From the NCBI RefSeq assembly GCF_003992675.1, contig NZ_RZMZ01000017.1, positions 1 to 64,000 of the forward strand: a stretch of 64,000 nt of DNA. The letters run 5' to 3'. How positions within the stretch are numbered: position 1 is the stretch's first letter; every line of letters starts with the position of its first letter. The notes under the pieces were generated by a model. The model did no database searches. It was not told the origin of the DNA and was given only the letters and a program-made list of their open reading frames with translations. Position numbers and translations under genes: made by a program. Of the stretch, positions 43,161-51,243 are shown piece after piece. This DNA is from Flagellimonas marinaquae (lineage in GTDB: Bacteria > Bacteroidota > Bacteroidia > Flavobacteriales > Flavobacteriaceae).

Positions 43161-43168
43161 TATATTTG
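43161..43168 (+). promoter_or_regulatory. -7 element of the greA transcript
   Basis: TATATTTG, an exact TAnnTTTG match. Transcription would start near 43173, leaving a 125-base leader before greA. The -33 element is not clear. Confidence 0.6.
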
Positions 43169-43172
43169 CGTT

Positions 43173-43222
43173 AAATCCTCGCAAAAACCATGCAGGTCAT
43201 GGGAATCGTTGAGGATTTTTTG
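43173..43222 (+). promoter_or_regulatory. Terminator-like structured leader of greA (GraL-like candidate)
   Basis: An outer 8-bp stem AAATCCTC (43173-43180) with GAGGATTT (43211-43218) encloses an inner hairpin CCATG/CATGG (43188-43192 and 43198-43202). The 3' arm runs straight into a T6 tract. With the -7 element ending at 43168 the hairpin begins at the predicted first base of the RNA. RNA polymerase could therefore stop here and release a 45-50 nt RNA, or read through into greA at 43298. E. coli greA has a comparable leader giving GraL RNAs (published knowledge); the analogy is inference. Confidence 0.5.
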
Positions 43223-43297
43223 TATTTGTAGAGGAAGCGTACATTGGGGAAATTTTTCGATTTTCTTCGATGTCTTTTTGCATAAAAACTAAACGTC

Positions 43298-43774
43298 ATG
43301 AGCAAAGTTTCATATTATACACCCGAAGGACTGAAAAAATTGAGGGACGAGCTAAACTACCTTAAAGATGTGGAGCGTCCCAAGGCATCACAAGCCATTG
43401 CAGAGGCAAGGGACAAGGGAGATCTTTCCGAAAATGCGGAATACGATGCGGCCAAAGAAGCCCAGGGATTGTTGGAGATGAAGATTTCCAAGATGGAAGA
43501 GACCTTGGCCAACGCACGTTTGATCGATGAATCCCAATTGGATACCTCCAAAATTCTGGTGCTTTCTACCGTGAAGTTAAAAAATCAGACCAATGGCATG
43601 GAAATGAAATATACCTTGGTTGCGGAAAGCGAAGCAGACCTCAAAAAGGGAAAAATTTCCGTGACCTCTCCCATAGGCAAGGGATTGTTGGGTAAAAAGG
43701 TGGGCGATGTGGCCGAAATCAAAGTACCTAATGGAACCTTGAAATTCGAAATTTTGGAGATTACAAGAGAGTAA
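43298..43774 (+). CDS. greA: Transcription elongation factor GreA
   Basis: This is a 158-residue factor that enters the RNA polymerase secondary channel and stimulates cleavage of backtracked RNA. The N-terminal coiled coil carries the acidic tip ARDKGDLSENAEYDAAKEAQ (about residues 38-57) with the functional Asp/Glu pair. The C-terminal FKBP-like domain has SPIGKGLLGKKVGDVAEIKV. The length is typical. It is preceded by a structured leader and followed by a terminator. Confidence 0.97.
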   Translation: MSKVSYYTPEGLKKLRDELNYLKDVERPKASQAIAEARDKGDLSENAEYDAAKEAQGLLEMKISKMEETLANARLIDESQLDTSKILVLSTVKLKNQTNGMEMKYTLVAESEADLKKGKISVTSPIGKGLLGKKVGDVAEIKVPNGTLKFEILEITRE

Positions 43775-43797
43775 GCGTAACTTAATTGGTTATATTT

Positions 43798-43827
43798 AAT
43801 CCCGTCATAGCACGGGATTTTTTATTT
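43798..43827 (+). terminator. Terminator after greA
   Basis: AATCCCGT/ACGGGATT stem with a 6-base loop and a T-rich tail, 15 bases before the next gene. Confidence 0.85.
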
Positions 43828-43842
43828 TAAAACCGAATCAAA

Positions 43843-44232
43843 ATGGCCAGTATATTCACAAAGATCATCAACGGAGACATTCCAAGTTACAAAATAGCCG
43901 AAGACGAGTACAATTTTGCTTTTTTGGACATCAATCCCAATGCGAAGGGGCATACCTTATGCGTTCCCAAAAAGGAGGTGGACAAGATTATGGACCTCGA
44001 TGAGGAATCGTACATGCGATTGATGGCCTTTTCAAGAAAGGTTGGCGTTGCCTTGGAAAAAGCAGTACCCTGTAAAAGAGTGGGAATGTCGGTCATAGGA
44101 TTGGAAGTGCCCCATGTGCACGTTCATCTTATACCATTACAAAGTATGGCCAACGCTACTTTTCAGCACAAAGAAGAATTGACCAAAGAGGAGTTTGAAG
44201 CTGTTGCCGAAGCCATTCGGGCGCATCTTTAA
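43843..44232 (+). CDS. HIT-family nucleotide hydrolase (HinT-like)
   Basis: This is a 129-residue histidine-triad protein. SIFTKIINGDIPSYKIAEDE opens the typical Hint N-terminus, and the catalytic triad is HVHVHLIP (about residues 89-96). HinT-type proteins hydrolyse nucleoside phosphoramidates and aminoacyl adenylates. Its stop overlaps the stop of the convergent zinc-ribbon gene in TTAA. Confidence 0.92.
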   Translation: MASIFTKIINGDIPSYKIAEDEYNFAFLDINPNAKGHTLCVPKKEVDKIMDLDEESYMRLMAFSRKVGVALEKAVPCKRVGMSVIGLEVPHVHVHLIPLQSMANATFQHKEELTKEEFEAVAEAIRAHL

Positions 44233-44573
44233 CTTTCCAGAAAAAAATAAACTCCTGCAGCCGCTAGGCACAACATCAAAATCAAAATGATGAAAAACAA
44301 CATGGTGAAGCGGACCGCTGGACGGTCTGGTTTTACCAGTTTGTTGTAGTAATTGAACACCCGTTCAATATCTGGGGTCCAGGTCACAGGGTAAATGACG
44401 GAGTTGCACTTTTTGCACTTGATTTCATGGGTTACCACCCCCGTAGTTCTATGGTACAAGGCGTTATGGGTATGTTTTTGGTAAAAAGTGATTTTGAGTT
44501 CCTGATTGAAACACTCTGGACAGTTATTGGTGATATCGGCTTCCTGTATGACAAGCTGTTTTTCCTCGGCCAT
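44229..44573 (-). CDS. Small zinc-ribbon protein with C-terminal membrane anchor
   Basis: This 114-residue protein has two Cys pairs, CPEC (about residues 18-21) and CKKC (about 53-56), that form a zinc-ribbon-like unit. One C-terminal transmembrane helix follows (about 91-110, TMLFFIILILMLCLAAAGVY), leaving the ribbon in the cytoplasm. The start lies three bases after the histidine kinase stop codon, so both genes are likely one transcript. The role is unknown; a membrane-tethered accessory to the kinase is possible from context only. Confidence 0.65.
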   Translation of the reverse strand: MAEEKQLVIQEADITNNCPECFNQELKITFYQKHTHNALYHRTTGVVTHEIKCKKCNSVIYPVTWTPDIERVFNYYNKLVKPDRPAVRFTMLFFIILILMLCLAAAGVYFFLES

Positions 44574-44576
44574 AAT

Positions 44577-45728
44577 TCAATTTTCTAATACTTTCAGCGA
44601 AATCTGCATGATGGTTCCTTCTTTGCTTGACGAAAATACTTTAATTTTTCCTTTATGGTATTCTTCCACAATTCTTTTTACCAACGAAAGCCCTAATCCC
44701 CAGCCTCTTTGCTTGGAAGTGACCCCGGGATTAAAAATGTTCTGAAAATCACTTTTGGGAATGCCGTGGCCTGTATCGGAGACCATTATGTGAATGTTTG
44801 GCCCCTTTTTTTCAATTTGGATGGCAATATTCCCCTTTCCCTTCATGGCGTCAATGCCATTTTTCACCAAGTTTTCAATACTCCAATTGTACAGGGGGGG
44901 ATTCATTAAAACAGTGGCTTCTTCCACATTGGAGCTAAAGGAAAAATGGACCAGTTTGGAGCTACGCTTTTTAAGATAATCGTATGCTTTTTTGGTTTCG
45001 GAAACAATGTCGTGTTTTCGGAGTTCGGGCACGGACCCAATTTTGGAAAACCGCTCCGTAATAGTTTCGAGACGGCTGATGTCCTTCGCAATTTCACGGG
45101 TTACCTCTGGGTTGATCTGCTCGGATTTCAACAGCTCGTTCCAACCGAGCAAAGAAGTAAGGGGCGTTCCAATCTGATGTGCCGTTTCCTTTGCCATTCC
45201 CGCCCATAATTTGTTCTGTTCGGAGGCCTTGTTGGTGCGGAAGAAAAAGAAGATGACCGCACCGAACAGAAAAATGATCAGCAATAGGGCCAGCGGATAA
45301 TATTTTAATTTGTTCAGCACTTCGGAGTTGCCATAATACAGGGTTTCCAATAATTCATCCTCTTGAATAATCTGTATGGGCTCGTTCTCATTACGGAATT
45401 GGGCAATCTTTTTTCGGATATACAGGCTATCGCCGATTTTGTCCTCGGGGATATTATGGGTTTTGTAGGAGCCCTCCTCGTTTACCAAAATCATGGGCGT
45501 AGAGGTGTTGTTTCCCAAAACCTTTAGGGTCAGGTTTCCCAGTTCTTGGTCTACGGAAGATTGCACAAGTTCCAGTTGGGCCGTGGCCCATATCTCCATT
45601 TTGAGTCGCTCCTCTTCCTTGAATTTCTTAAAAAAACTGTTGGTGTTCCATAGAATAAGGCTCACTATTACAAATGCTGAGATAAGCATGAAAAGGTTGG
45701 AGGTTTTCCGTTTTGAGCTAAAATTCAT
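44577..45728 (-). CDS. Membrane-bound sensor histidine kinase
   Basis: This 383-residue kinase has two transmembrane helices (about 12-27 and 144-163) flanking a 115-residue periplasmic sensor. The DHp domain has phospho-acceptor His184 in AKETAHQIGTPLTSLLGWNE. The HATPase domain has the N-box NWSIENLVKNGIDAMKG, G1 DTGHGIPKSD and G2 GWGLGLSLVKRI. All catalytic boxes are intact. No response regulator is encoded next to it, so it is an orphan in this window. The signal is unknown. Confidence 0.9.
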   Translation of the reverse strand: MNFSSKRKTSNLFMLISAFVIVSLILWNTNSFFKKFKEEERLKMEIWATAQLELVQSSVDQELGNLTLKVLGNNTSTPMILVNEEGSYKTHNIPEDKIGDSLYIRKKIAQFRNENEPIQIIQEDELLETLYYGNSEVLNKLKYYPLALLLIIFLFGAVIFFFFRTNKASEQNKLWAGMAKETAHQIGTPLTSLLGWNELLKSEQINPEVTREIAKDISRLETITERFSKIGSVPELRKHDIVSETKKAYDYLKKRSSKLVHFSFSSNVEEATVLMNPPLYNWSIENLVKNGIDAMKGKGNIAIQIEKKGPNIHIMVSDTGHGIPKSDFQNIFNPGVTSKQRGWGLGLSLVKRIVEEYHKGKIKVFSSSKEGTIMQISLKVLEN

Positions 45729-45850
45729 GGATGGTCAAATTGTTTTTAAAGATAGGGAAATGGAAAACATGTTGATAGTTCGTTTAAATAACGGATGCCT
45801 ATGGAATTCATTTTATGTACTTTTGGGTTTTCAACAAAAATTAACATTGC

Positions 45851-46231
45851 ATGGAAGTTCAGGGAAGAATCAAAATGATAGACGAAACCAAGACCTACGG
45901 TAACAATGGTTTTCGAAAAAGAGAGGTGGTCGTTACCACGGAGGAACAATATCCACAACACATTTTGGTGGAGTTTGTGCAAGATAAGTGCGATCTACTG
46001 AATAGTTACAGTGTTGGACAAATGGTAAAGATCAGTATCAACCTTAGGGGAAGGGAATGGGTAAACCCACAAGGGGAAACCAAATACTTCAACTCCATTC
46101 AAGGTTGGCGCATCGAGAACCTTCAAGCCGAACAGTCTGCTTCCGACAATATGCCGCCGGTTCCTCCTATGGAGGCCTTTGAGCCGGCCGACGATTACAA
46201 CGAAGAAGATCACGACGACCTGCCCTTTTAA
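45851..46231 (+). CDS. DUF3127 protein with SSB-like acidic C-terminus
   Basis: This 126-residue protein begins MEVQGRIKMIDETKTYGNNG and matches DUF3127, an OB-fold-like family. After a beta core of about 90 residues a flexible acidic tail ends EDHDDLPF, almost identical to the EEDDDLPF tip of the ssb product encoded at 22038-22496. In SSB this tip binds repair and replication proteins. It is divergent from the histidine kinase. A TACTTTTG box at 45818 may be its -7 element. Confidence 0.8.
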   Translation: MEVQGRIKMIDETKTYGNNGFRKREVVVTTEEQYPQHILVEFVQDKCDLLNSYSVGQMVKISINLRGREWVNPQGETKYFNSIQGWRIENLQAEQSASDNMPPVPPMEAFEPADDYNEEDHDDLPF

Positions 46232-46259
46232 GCGGTACGTTTTAAAAAGGATACCTATC

Positions 46260-46297
46260 GAAAATCTGGACCATAATGTCCGGATTTTCTTGTTTTT
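46260..46297 (+). terminator. Terminator after the DUF3127 gene
   Basis: A 12-bp stem GAAAATCTGGAC/GTCCGGATTTTC (one G-T pair) with a 6-base loop followed by TTGTTTTT. Confidence 0.85.
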
Positions 46298-46323
46298 GGC
46301 CCGATTTGTATTTTTAGAAAAAA

Positions 46324-46992
46324 ATGCACGTGGAAAACATGCCCCTTTACTTTTTAAATAAAAGGTTGGAGTTCCCCCCAGTGGAACAGGCCAGTGAGGA
46401 TGGTCTGCTCGCCGTTGGTGGAGATCTCTCCCCCGAACGATTGTTACTGGCCTATAAAAATGGAATTTTCCCATGGTTCAATGATGATTCATTGATTTTG
46501 TGGTGGACTCCCGACCCCCGCATGGTCCTGTTTCCAAATAAGGTAAGAGTGTCCAAAAGTATGCGAAAAGTGATACGTGACGGCCAGTTTACCTTGACCC
46601 AGAATACTTGTTTTGAAAGAGTAATGGACCATTGCGCCAAGGTCCTACGGAAGGGTCAAGATGGAACCTGGATTACCCCTAAAATGAAAACGGCCTATAT
46701 GAATCTGCACAAGAAAGGCCATACACGCTCTTACGAAGTCTGGGAGGATGGAGAGCTGGTAGGCGGACTTTATGGGGTTGACCTTGGACATGTATTTTGT
46801 GGGGAAAGTATGTTCAGTTTGCGGCCCAATGCGTCCAAATATGCATTCATCCAAATGGCCCGGGAACTGGGAGAAAAAGGATACTTGGCCATCGATTGTC
46901 AGGTGTACACCCGACATTTGGAGAGCTTGGGGGCAGAATTGATACCACGAGCGGAATTTGTGAAAATATTACAGGGACAATTGAAGACTTGA
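46324..46992 (+). CDS. aat: Leucyl/phenylalanyl-tRNA--protein transferase
   Basis: This 222-residue enzyme adds Leu or Phe to N-terminal basic residues and marks proteins for ClpAP (N-degron pathway). Characteristic blocks are EDGLLAVGGDLSPERLLLAY, GIFPWFNDDSLILWWTPDPR and GESMFSLRPNASKYAF. The family length is normal (about 200-240). ATG 46324 is used; Met6 is possible. The 3' end overlaps the convergent DUF2490 gene by 24 bases. Confidence 0.93.
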   Translation: MHVENMPLYFLNKRLEFPPVEQASEDGLLAVGGDLSPERLLLAYKNGIFPWFNDDSLILWWTPDPRMVLFPNKVRVSKSMRKVIRDGQFTLTQNTCFERVMDHCAKVLRKGQDGTWITPKMKTAYMNLHKKGHTRSYEVWEDGELVGGLYGVDLGHVFCGESMFSLRPNASKYAFIQMARELGEKGYLAIDCQVYTRHLESLGAELIPRAEFVKILQGQLKT

Positions 46993-47658
46993 CAATAAAA
47001 AAAGGACATTTTGTGGTTGGGCAGCGCTAAAATCCTCTATGCGGTATTCTACGCCCATCTGAAATTTTAAACCACCCTTAAGATCCCAGCCCAATTGTCC
47101 CGATATTCGGGTGTCATATTGAGGGGCATTGCTTTTGGCCACACTCAAAAGATTTTCCCAACTTCCCACAAAATAAGGTTCACCTGGATCTAATTTTTCG
47201 CCCTGCAAAGGAAAATCCACGGCAAAACGATAACGGAACCGGTGGGTGGTCAATGAGTTGGTAATGCGTTGCTCTGCACGAAGCCTATGTCCGTAGCGAA
47301 TCGCCAGAGGTTTATGCGTAATATTGTACTGTTGGGTGAGCCGCAATTCGTTTTCCCGATCCTCAAACGTATCGCGAAAACGGTATTGAACACCAAGGGC
47401 CACGCTTTGGTTGCCTTGGATCTTAAGGTTGGAAAAATGGGCAAGGTCCAATTGCCTCACCCGTAAGGTCACCACTTCGTCATCAAAAATATAATTTCGG
47501 TTGGCCAAGGAGAAATTATGCGAATAAGTACCCGAGACCTTGTAATTTACCGCTACTTGGGGCTGCCAGTATGCCGTTAGGTTTTCTTGCGCCCGCACGC
47601 TGGCCAAGGACACGAGCAACAGCACAGGAAAAAGCCATTTAGTACAGGACATGGTCAT
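46969..47658 (-). CDS. DUF2490 outer-membrane-barrel-like protein
   Basis: This 229-residue protein has a signal peptide (ending about SLASVRAQ) and a repeat of short amphipathic beta strands, for example LTAYWQPQVAVNYKV, HRFRYRFAVDFPLQ and KFQMGVEYRIED. This fits a small outer-membrane barrel of the DUF2490 group. The function is unknown. Its start overlaps the end of the upstream hypothetical gene by 20 bases, and that gene overlaps tag by 11, so the three form one minus-strand unit. Confidence 0.78.
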   Translation of the reverse strand: MTMSCTKWLFPVLLLVSLASVRAQENLTAYWQPQVAVNYKVSGTYSHNFSLANRNYIFDDEVVTLRVRQLDLAHFSNLKIQGNQSVALGVQYRFRDTFEDRENELRLTQQYNITHKPLAIRYGHRLRAEQRITNSLTTHRFRYRFAVDFPLQGEKLDPGEPYFVGSWENLLSVAKSNAPQYDTRISGQLGWDLKGGLKFQMGVEYRIEDFSAAQPQNVLFLLSSLQLSL

Positions 47659-48220
47659 AACTTGGCGGGAACGATTTTCGAATTCGTATCAATTGGCCCT
47701 GAGCATCAAATAGTGCTTCGTATTCCTGAAATTCCTTATCCTTTTTGGCCGAAAAGACCAATTCGTAATTGACCTCGGGCAAAATCAGGTTTTGGAAGGC
47801 GTTGTGCAGGAGTTTTTCATTGGACTGCCCATCCAGAACCGGATATTGTTGTTGGATTTTTTTGACACGGTACTTTTGGTGGTTCTCATCAAGATAAAAA
47901 AGAATGGTGCCCCACGTATCATTGGGAATATCCTGCTCCTTAATTTCGAACTCTACATCTTCCAGCTTTCCCTCTTCGTCAAACTCCACACTGTAATGAA
48001 GTCTTCCTTTCTTAAACTTGGCTTCATAGCTTTTTTTGATACTGTCCGTTTCTTGGTAAAAACGCACCCGCTTGGCATCCTCCAAGTACTTTTCTATCAA
48101 GATGTAGGAGGCTTGGGGAAATTCTTCTTGATCGATTCTTGATTCTCGTTCGTACTTGTTCTGTGCAAAACCAAATTGCACCATCACAAGCATAAAAAGG
48201 AGTATAGGATTAAACTTCAT
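47639..48220 (-). CDS. Secreted hypothetical protein
   Basis: This 193-residue protein has signal peptide MKFNPILLFMLVMVQFGFAQ. The mature part contains two units in which beta strands alternate with charged helices (HYSVEFDEEGKLEDVEFEIK and YEALFDAQGQLIRIRK), a pattern seen in PepSY/SmpA-like periplasmic proteins, but I do not recognise the family. Its position between tag and the DUF2490 gene, with overlaps on both sides, suggests co-expression with the barrel protein. Confidence 0.7.
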   Translation of the reverse strand: MKFNPILLFMLVMVQFGFAQNKYERESRIDQEEFPQASYILIEKYLEDAKRVRFYQETDSIKKSYEAKFKKGRLHYSVEFDEEGKLEDVEFEIKEQDIPNDTWGTILFYLDENHQKYRVKKIQQQYPVLDGQSNEKLLHNAFQNLILPEVNYELVFSAKKDKEFQEYEALFDAQGQLIRIRKSFPPSYDHVLY

Positions 48221-48773
48221 GGTATCTAAAACAATTTACTTCGTGGTCGTTTACCATGCCCGTTGCCTGCATGTGAGCATAAATTACGGTACTCCCCACG
48301 AATTTGAATCCCCTTTTCTTTAAATCTTTACTAATGGCATCTGAAATGGCGGTAGTGGCAGGGGCATTCTTGTAATCTTCCCATTTGTTTTTGATGGGCT
48401 CACCATCCACAAAATCCCAAATGTAGGTACTGAAGCTACCAAATTCTTCTTGGATATCCATAAAGGCCTTAGCGTTGGAAATGGTAGCGTTTACCTTTAA
48501 TTTATTTCTGATGATTCCTGGGTCTTGTAACAGTGAGTCGACTTTTTTTTGGTCGTAGGTTGCGATTTTTTTGTAATTGAATCGGTCGAAGGCTTTTCTA
48601 AAATTTTCGCGTTTTCGCAATACGGTGATCCAGCTTAATCCAGCTTGAAAGGTCTCCAGGATCAAGAATTCAAATAGCGTATCATCGTCCCGCACGGGAA
48701 CGCCCCATTCGGTATCATGATAGCTTTCATACAACGGATCGCCAAGGCACCATCCACATCGATGTTTGTCCAT
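48210..48773 (-). CDS. tag: DNA-3-methyladenine glycosylase I
   Basis: This is a 187-residue Tag enzyme that removes 3-methyladenine. HRCGWCLGDPLYESYHDTEW begins the chain with the first zinc-binding Cys and His. LILETFQAGLSWITVLRKRE is the signature helix. The C-terminal zinc ligands lie in GMVNDHEVNCFRYHEV. It is the first gene of a three-gene minus-strand unit and overlaps the next gene by 11 bases. Confidence 0.95.
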   Translation of the reverse strand: MDKHRCGWCLGDPLYESYHDTEWGVPVRDDDTLFEFLILETFQAGLSWITVLRKRENFRKAFDRFNYKKIATYDQKKVDSLLQDPGIIRNKLKVNATISNAKAFMDIQEEFGSFSTYIWDFVDGEPIKNKWEDYKNAPATTAISDAISKDLKKRGFKFVGSTVIYAHMQATGMVNDHEVNCFRYHEV

Positions 48774-48828
48774 GGATCTAAATTTGTATCAAAAGTAAGG
48801 GAAAAATTGAAGCGTTAATTGAAAGTTA

Positions 48829-48864
48829 AAGTATTATTAATCGATAGTAATACTTTTATATTTG
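48829..48864. promoter_or_regulatory. TetR-type operator overlapping the exporter operon promoter
   Basis: AAAGTATTA (48829-48837) and TAATACTTT (48848-48856) form a perfect 9-bp inverted repeat with a 10-base spacer. It ends directly before the -7 element TATATTTG (48857-48864) of the TetR gene and covers the -33 region. The layout is that of an autoregulated TetR operon. Confidence 0.65.
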
Positions 48865-48892
48865 CGAGGCAAAATTTTAAAAGTAATGAGCG

Positions 48893-49570
48893 ATGGATGT
48901 ATTGATGCAGTCCCTGAAGATAGGGGTAAACGAAAAACTTTATATTAAAGATCCCGAGTCTTCTACTTTGGGGAAGAATATTATTGAGCACAGTATCCTA
49001 TTGATCGATGAATTGGGGTTTGATAGTTTTACGTTCAAGAAATTGGGGGTAAAGATCAACTCGAACGAAAGTTCCATATATCGATATTTTGAAAATAAAC
49101 ATAAACTCTTACTGTACTTGGCCACATGGTATTGGGGCTGGGTTGAATATCGTATGGTATTTTCCACAAACGGGATAGACGACCCAATCAAAAAACTTGA
49201 AAAGGCCGTGGAGGTTTTGACACAGAACGTTGAGGAAGACAGCACTATATCGCATGTAAACGAGGTGGTATTGAATAGGATCATTATCAACGAATACTCA
49301 AAATCCTATTTGGTAAAAGAGGTAAACCAAGAAGATAAAGACAGCTTTTTTATGGTTTGCAAACGATTGGTGAACCGGCTCAGCGATATGATATCGGCAG
49401 TGGATGAAGAGTATCCATACCCCATAAGTTTGGCTAGCAATGTGATGGAGGGGTCTCTACATCAATATTTTTTGAAGGAGCATTTTCCAACGCTCACCAA
49501 TTGCAACAGTACCATTACCCCGACCGAATTTTTTATAGACCTCATTTTCCGTACTTTAAATAAAAAATAA
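48893..49570 (+). CDS. TetR-family transcriptional regulator
   Basis: This is a 225-residue regulator. The N-terminal helix-turn-helix lies at residues about 25-75 (IIEHSILLIDELGFDSFTFK, INSNESSIYRYFENKHKLLL), with the typical TetR FxxKxxLL ending. The C-terminal ligand-binding helices are divergent. It is the first gene of a run with the ABC protein (0-base spacing), HlyD-like, TolC-like and thioredoxin-like genes. The palindrome in its own promoter suggests autorepression. It probably derepresses the exporter on binding the exported compound or a signal. Confidence 0.88.
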   Translation: MDVLMQSLKIGVNEKLYIKDPESSTLGKNIIEHSILLIDELGFDSFTFKKLGVKINSNESSIYRYFENKHKLLLYLATWYWGWVEYRMVFSTNGIDDPIKKLEKAVEVLTQNVEEDSTISHVNEVVLNRIIINEYSKSYLVKEVNQEDKDSFFMVCKRLVNRLSDMISAVDEEYPYPISLASNVMEGSLHQYFLKEHFPTLTNCNSTITPTEFFIDLIFRTLNKK

Positions 49571-51232
49571 ATGGCAAAACAGATACTTACTTCTTGGCAG
49601 CGACTCGTCAACTTGTTAAAATTGGATAAAAAGGATGTGCTTCAAGTCTTTTATTATGCCATTTTTTCAGGATTGGTGGGTTTGTCCCTTCCATTGGGTA
49701 TCCAAGCGATTATCAATCTGATCCAAGGGGCGCAGGTAAGCACATCATGGATCGTACTTGTAATCTTGGTCACCTTGGGGGTAGCCTTTTCGGGTGTGTT
49801 ACAGTTGATGCAAATACGCATCATTGAAAACATCCAACAAAAAATATTTACACGGAGTTCGTTTGAGTTTACGTATCGATTCCCCAAAATAAAGATGTCG
49901 GAGTTGCGTAATTACTATCCCCCGGAATTGGCCAACCGCTTTTTTGATACGCTCAATATACAAAAGGGGGTTTCTAAACTGTTGGTTGATTTTCCAACCG
50001 CGCTACTACAGATAGTTTTTGGGTTGCTTTTGTTGTCACTGTATCACCCTTTCTTTATCGTATATGGTGTTTTGTTATTGGGATTGATATATGTGGTTTT
50101 TAAATATACCATATCAAAGGGTCTAGAGACGAGCCTTGCAGAATCCAAACAAAAATATAAGGTCGCCCATTGGATTCAAGAGGTGGCCAGAAGCATAGTA
50201 AGTTTTAAACTTTCTGGTAAAACCAGCCATGCACTCCAAAAGAACGACTATTTGGTAAGCGGCTATTTGGAGGCACGGGAAAGCCACTTCCGTATTTTGG
50301 TCTTGCAGTTTATTCAAATGATCGGGTTTAAAATTTTGGTGACCGCTGGCTTGCTAATTATCGGGGGCCTCCTGGTCCTGAATCAAGAGATGAACATTGG
50401 GCAATTTGTAGCCGCAGAGATTATCATTCTTTTGGTAATCAGTTCCGTGGAGAAACTTATTGTAGGTTTGGAATCTTTCTATGATGTGCTCACCGCATTG
50501 GAAAAGTTGGGCCAAGTGGTTGACAAAGAGGTGGAACTAGATCAGAAGGATTTGGAGCTCCTCGAGCAGGACGATTTTAAAATGGACTTGGAAAATATTG
50601 TTTACAATGTTCCAAAAACCGACATCAACATCATCAATGGGCTTTCCATGAGCATTGAAAAAAAGGACAGGATATTGATAAAAGGAGCCAATGGGTCTGG
50701 AAAATCAACCTTGTTGCACCTTATTTCGGGGCTTATTGAACCCAGTAAAGGCAGTATTTATGTTAATGGTGTGCGGTTAAAGTCTGAGAATTTGAACCAT
50801 TTTAGGTCTAAAATTGGACAATCCTTAAAACTGGAAACCCCTTTTGAGGGCACACTTAAAGAAAATATCACATTTGGCAATCCGGAAATTACCAAGGAAG
50901 ACATACTTTGGGTGCTTGATGTCACAGGGCTTACCAAGGTTGTCAAAGAAATGGAGGATGGCCTGGATACAGTCATTTATCCTGAAGGAAAGCAAATCTC
51001 ATATACCGTAGCCAAAAAGATCGTACTTGCCAGAAGTTTGGTCAAGAAACCTAAACTTTTGGTGCTGCGTGATCCATTGGACCAATTTGATGAAGATGAG
51101 ACCACGCGTATCATGGACTTTTTGACCGACCCTGCCCAGCCATGGAGCCTGGTGGTCGTGAGTGATGATAAAAATTGGGTAAAAAAATGTGGTCGTATCC
51201 TGACCCTTGAAAATGGAAAAATAAAGCAATAA
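49571..51232 (+). CDS. ABC exporter half-transporter with degenerate ATPase motifs
   Basis: This 553-residue fusion has a six-helix transmembrane domain (about 20-310) and a nucleotide-binding domain (about 335-553). Walker A GANGSGKST (372-380) is perfect. The remainder is not: the LSGGQ signature position reads ISYTV (476-480, in GKQISYTVAKKIVLARSL), Walker B with its catalytic Glu reads LLVLRDP instead of LLILDEP, and the H-loop His is replaced by Asp (VVVSDDKNW, 531-533). The flanking family sequence is intact, so this is not a frameshift. Conventional ATP hydrolysis is unlikely if it forms a homodimer. It belongs to a type-I-secretion-like operon with HlyD- and TolC-like genes. No peptidase domain is present. 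Confidence 0.88.
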   Translation: MAKQILTSWQRLVNLLKLDKKDVLQVFYYAIFSGLVGLSLPLGIQAIINLIQGAQVSTSWIVLVILVTLGVAFSGVLQLMQIRIIENIQQKIFTRSSFEFTYRFPKIKMSELRNYYPPELANRFFDTLNIQKGVSKLLVDFPTALLQIVFGLLLLSLYHPFFIVYGVLLLGLIYVVFKYTISKGLETSLAESKQKYKVAHWIQEVARSIVSFKLSGKTSHALQKNDYLVSGYLEARESHFRILVLQFIQMIGFKILVTAGLLIIGGLLVLNQEMNIGQFVAAEIIILLVISSVEKLIVGLESFYDVLTALEKLGQVVDKEVELDQKDLELLEQDDFKMDLENIVYNVPKTDINIINGLSMSIEKKDRILIKGANGSGKSTLLHLISGLIEPSKGSIYVNGVRLKSENLNHFRSKIGQSLKLETPFEGTLKENITFGNPEITKEDILWVLDVTGLTKVVKEMEDGLDTVIYPEGKQISYTVAKKIVLARSLVKKPKLLVLRDPLDQFDEDETTRIMDFLTDPAQPWSLVVVSDDKNWVKKCGRILTLENGKIKQ

Positions 51233-51243
51233 CGCTAAACGCC

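Noticed and set aside
50570..51232. Sequencing frameshift as explanation for the altered ABC signature, Walker B and H-loop
   Set aside because: The intervening family sequence (KKIVLARSLVKKPKLLVL, LENGKIKQ) stays in the same frame on both sides of each altered motif, so point substitutions rather than a frame change are needed.
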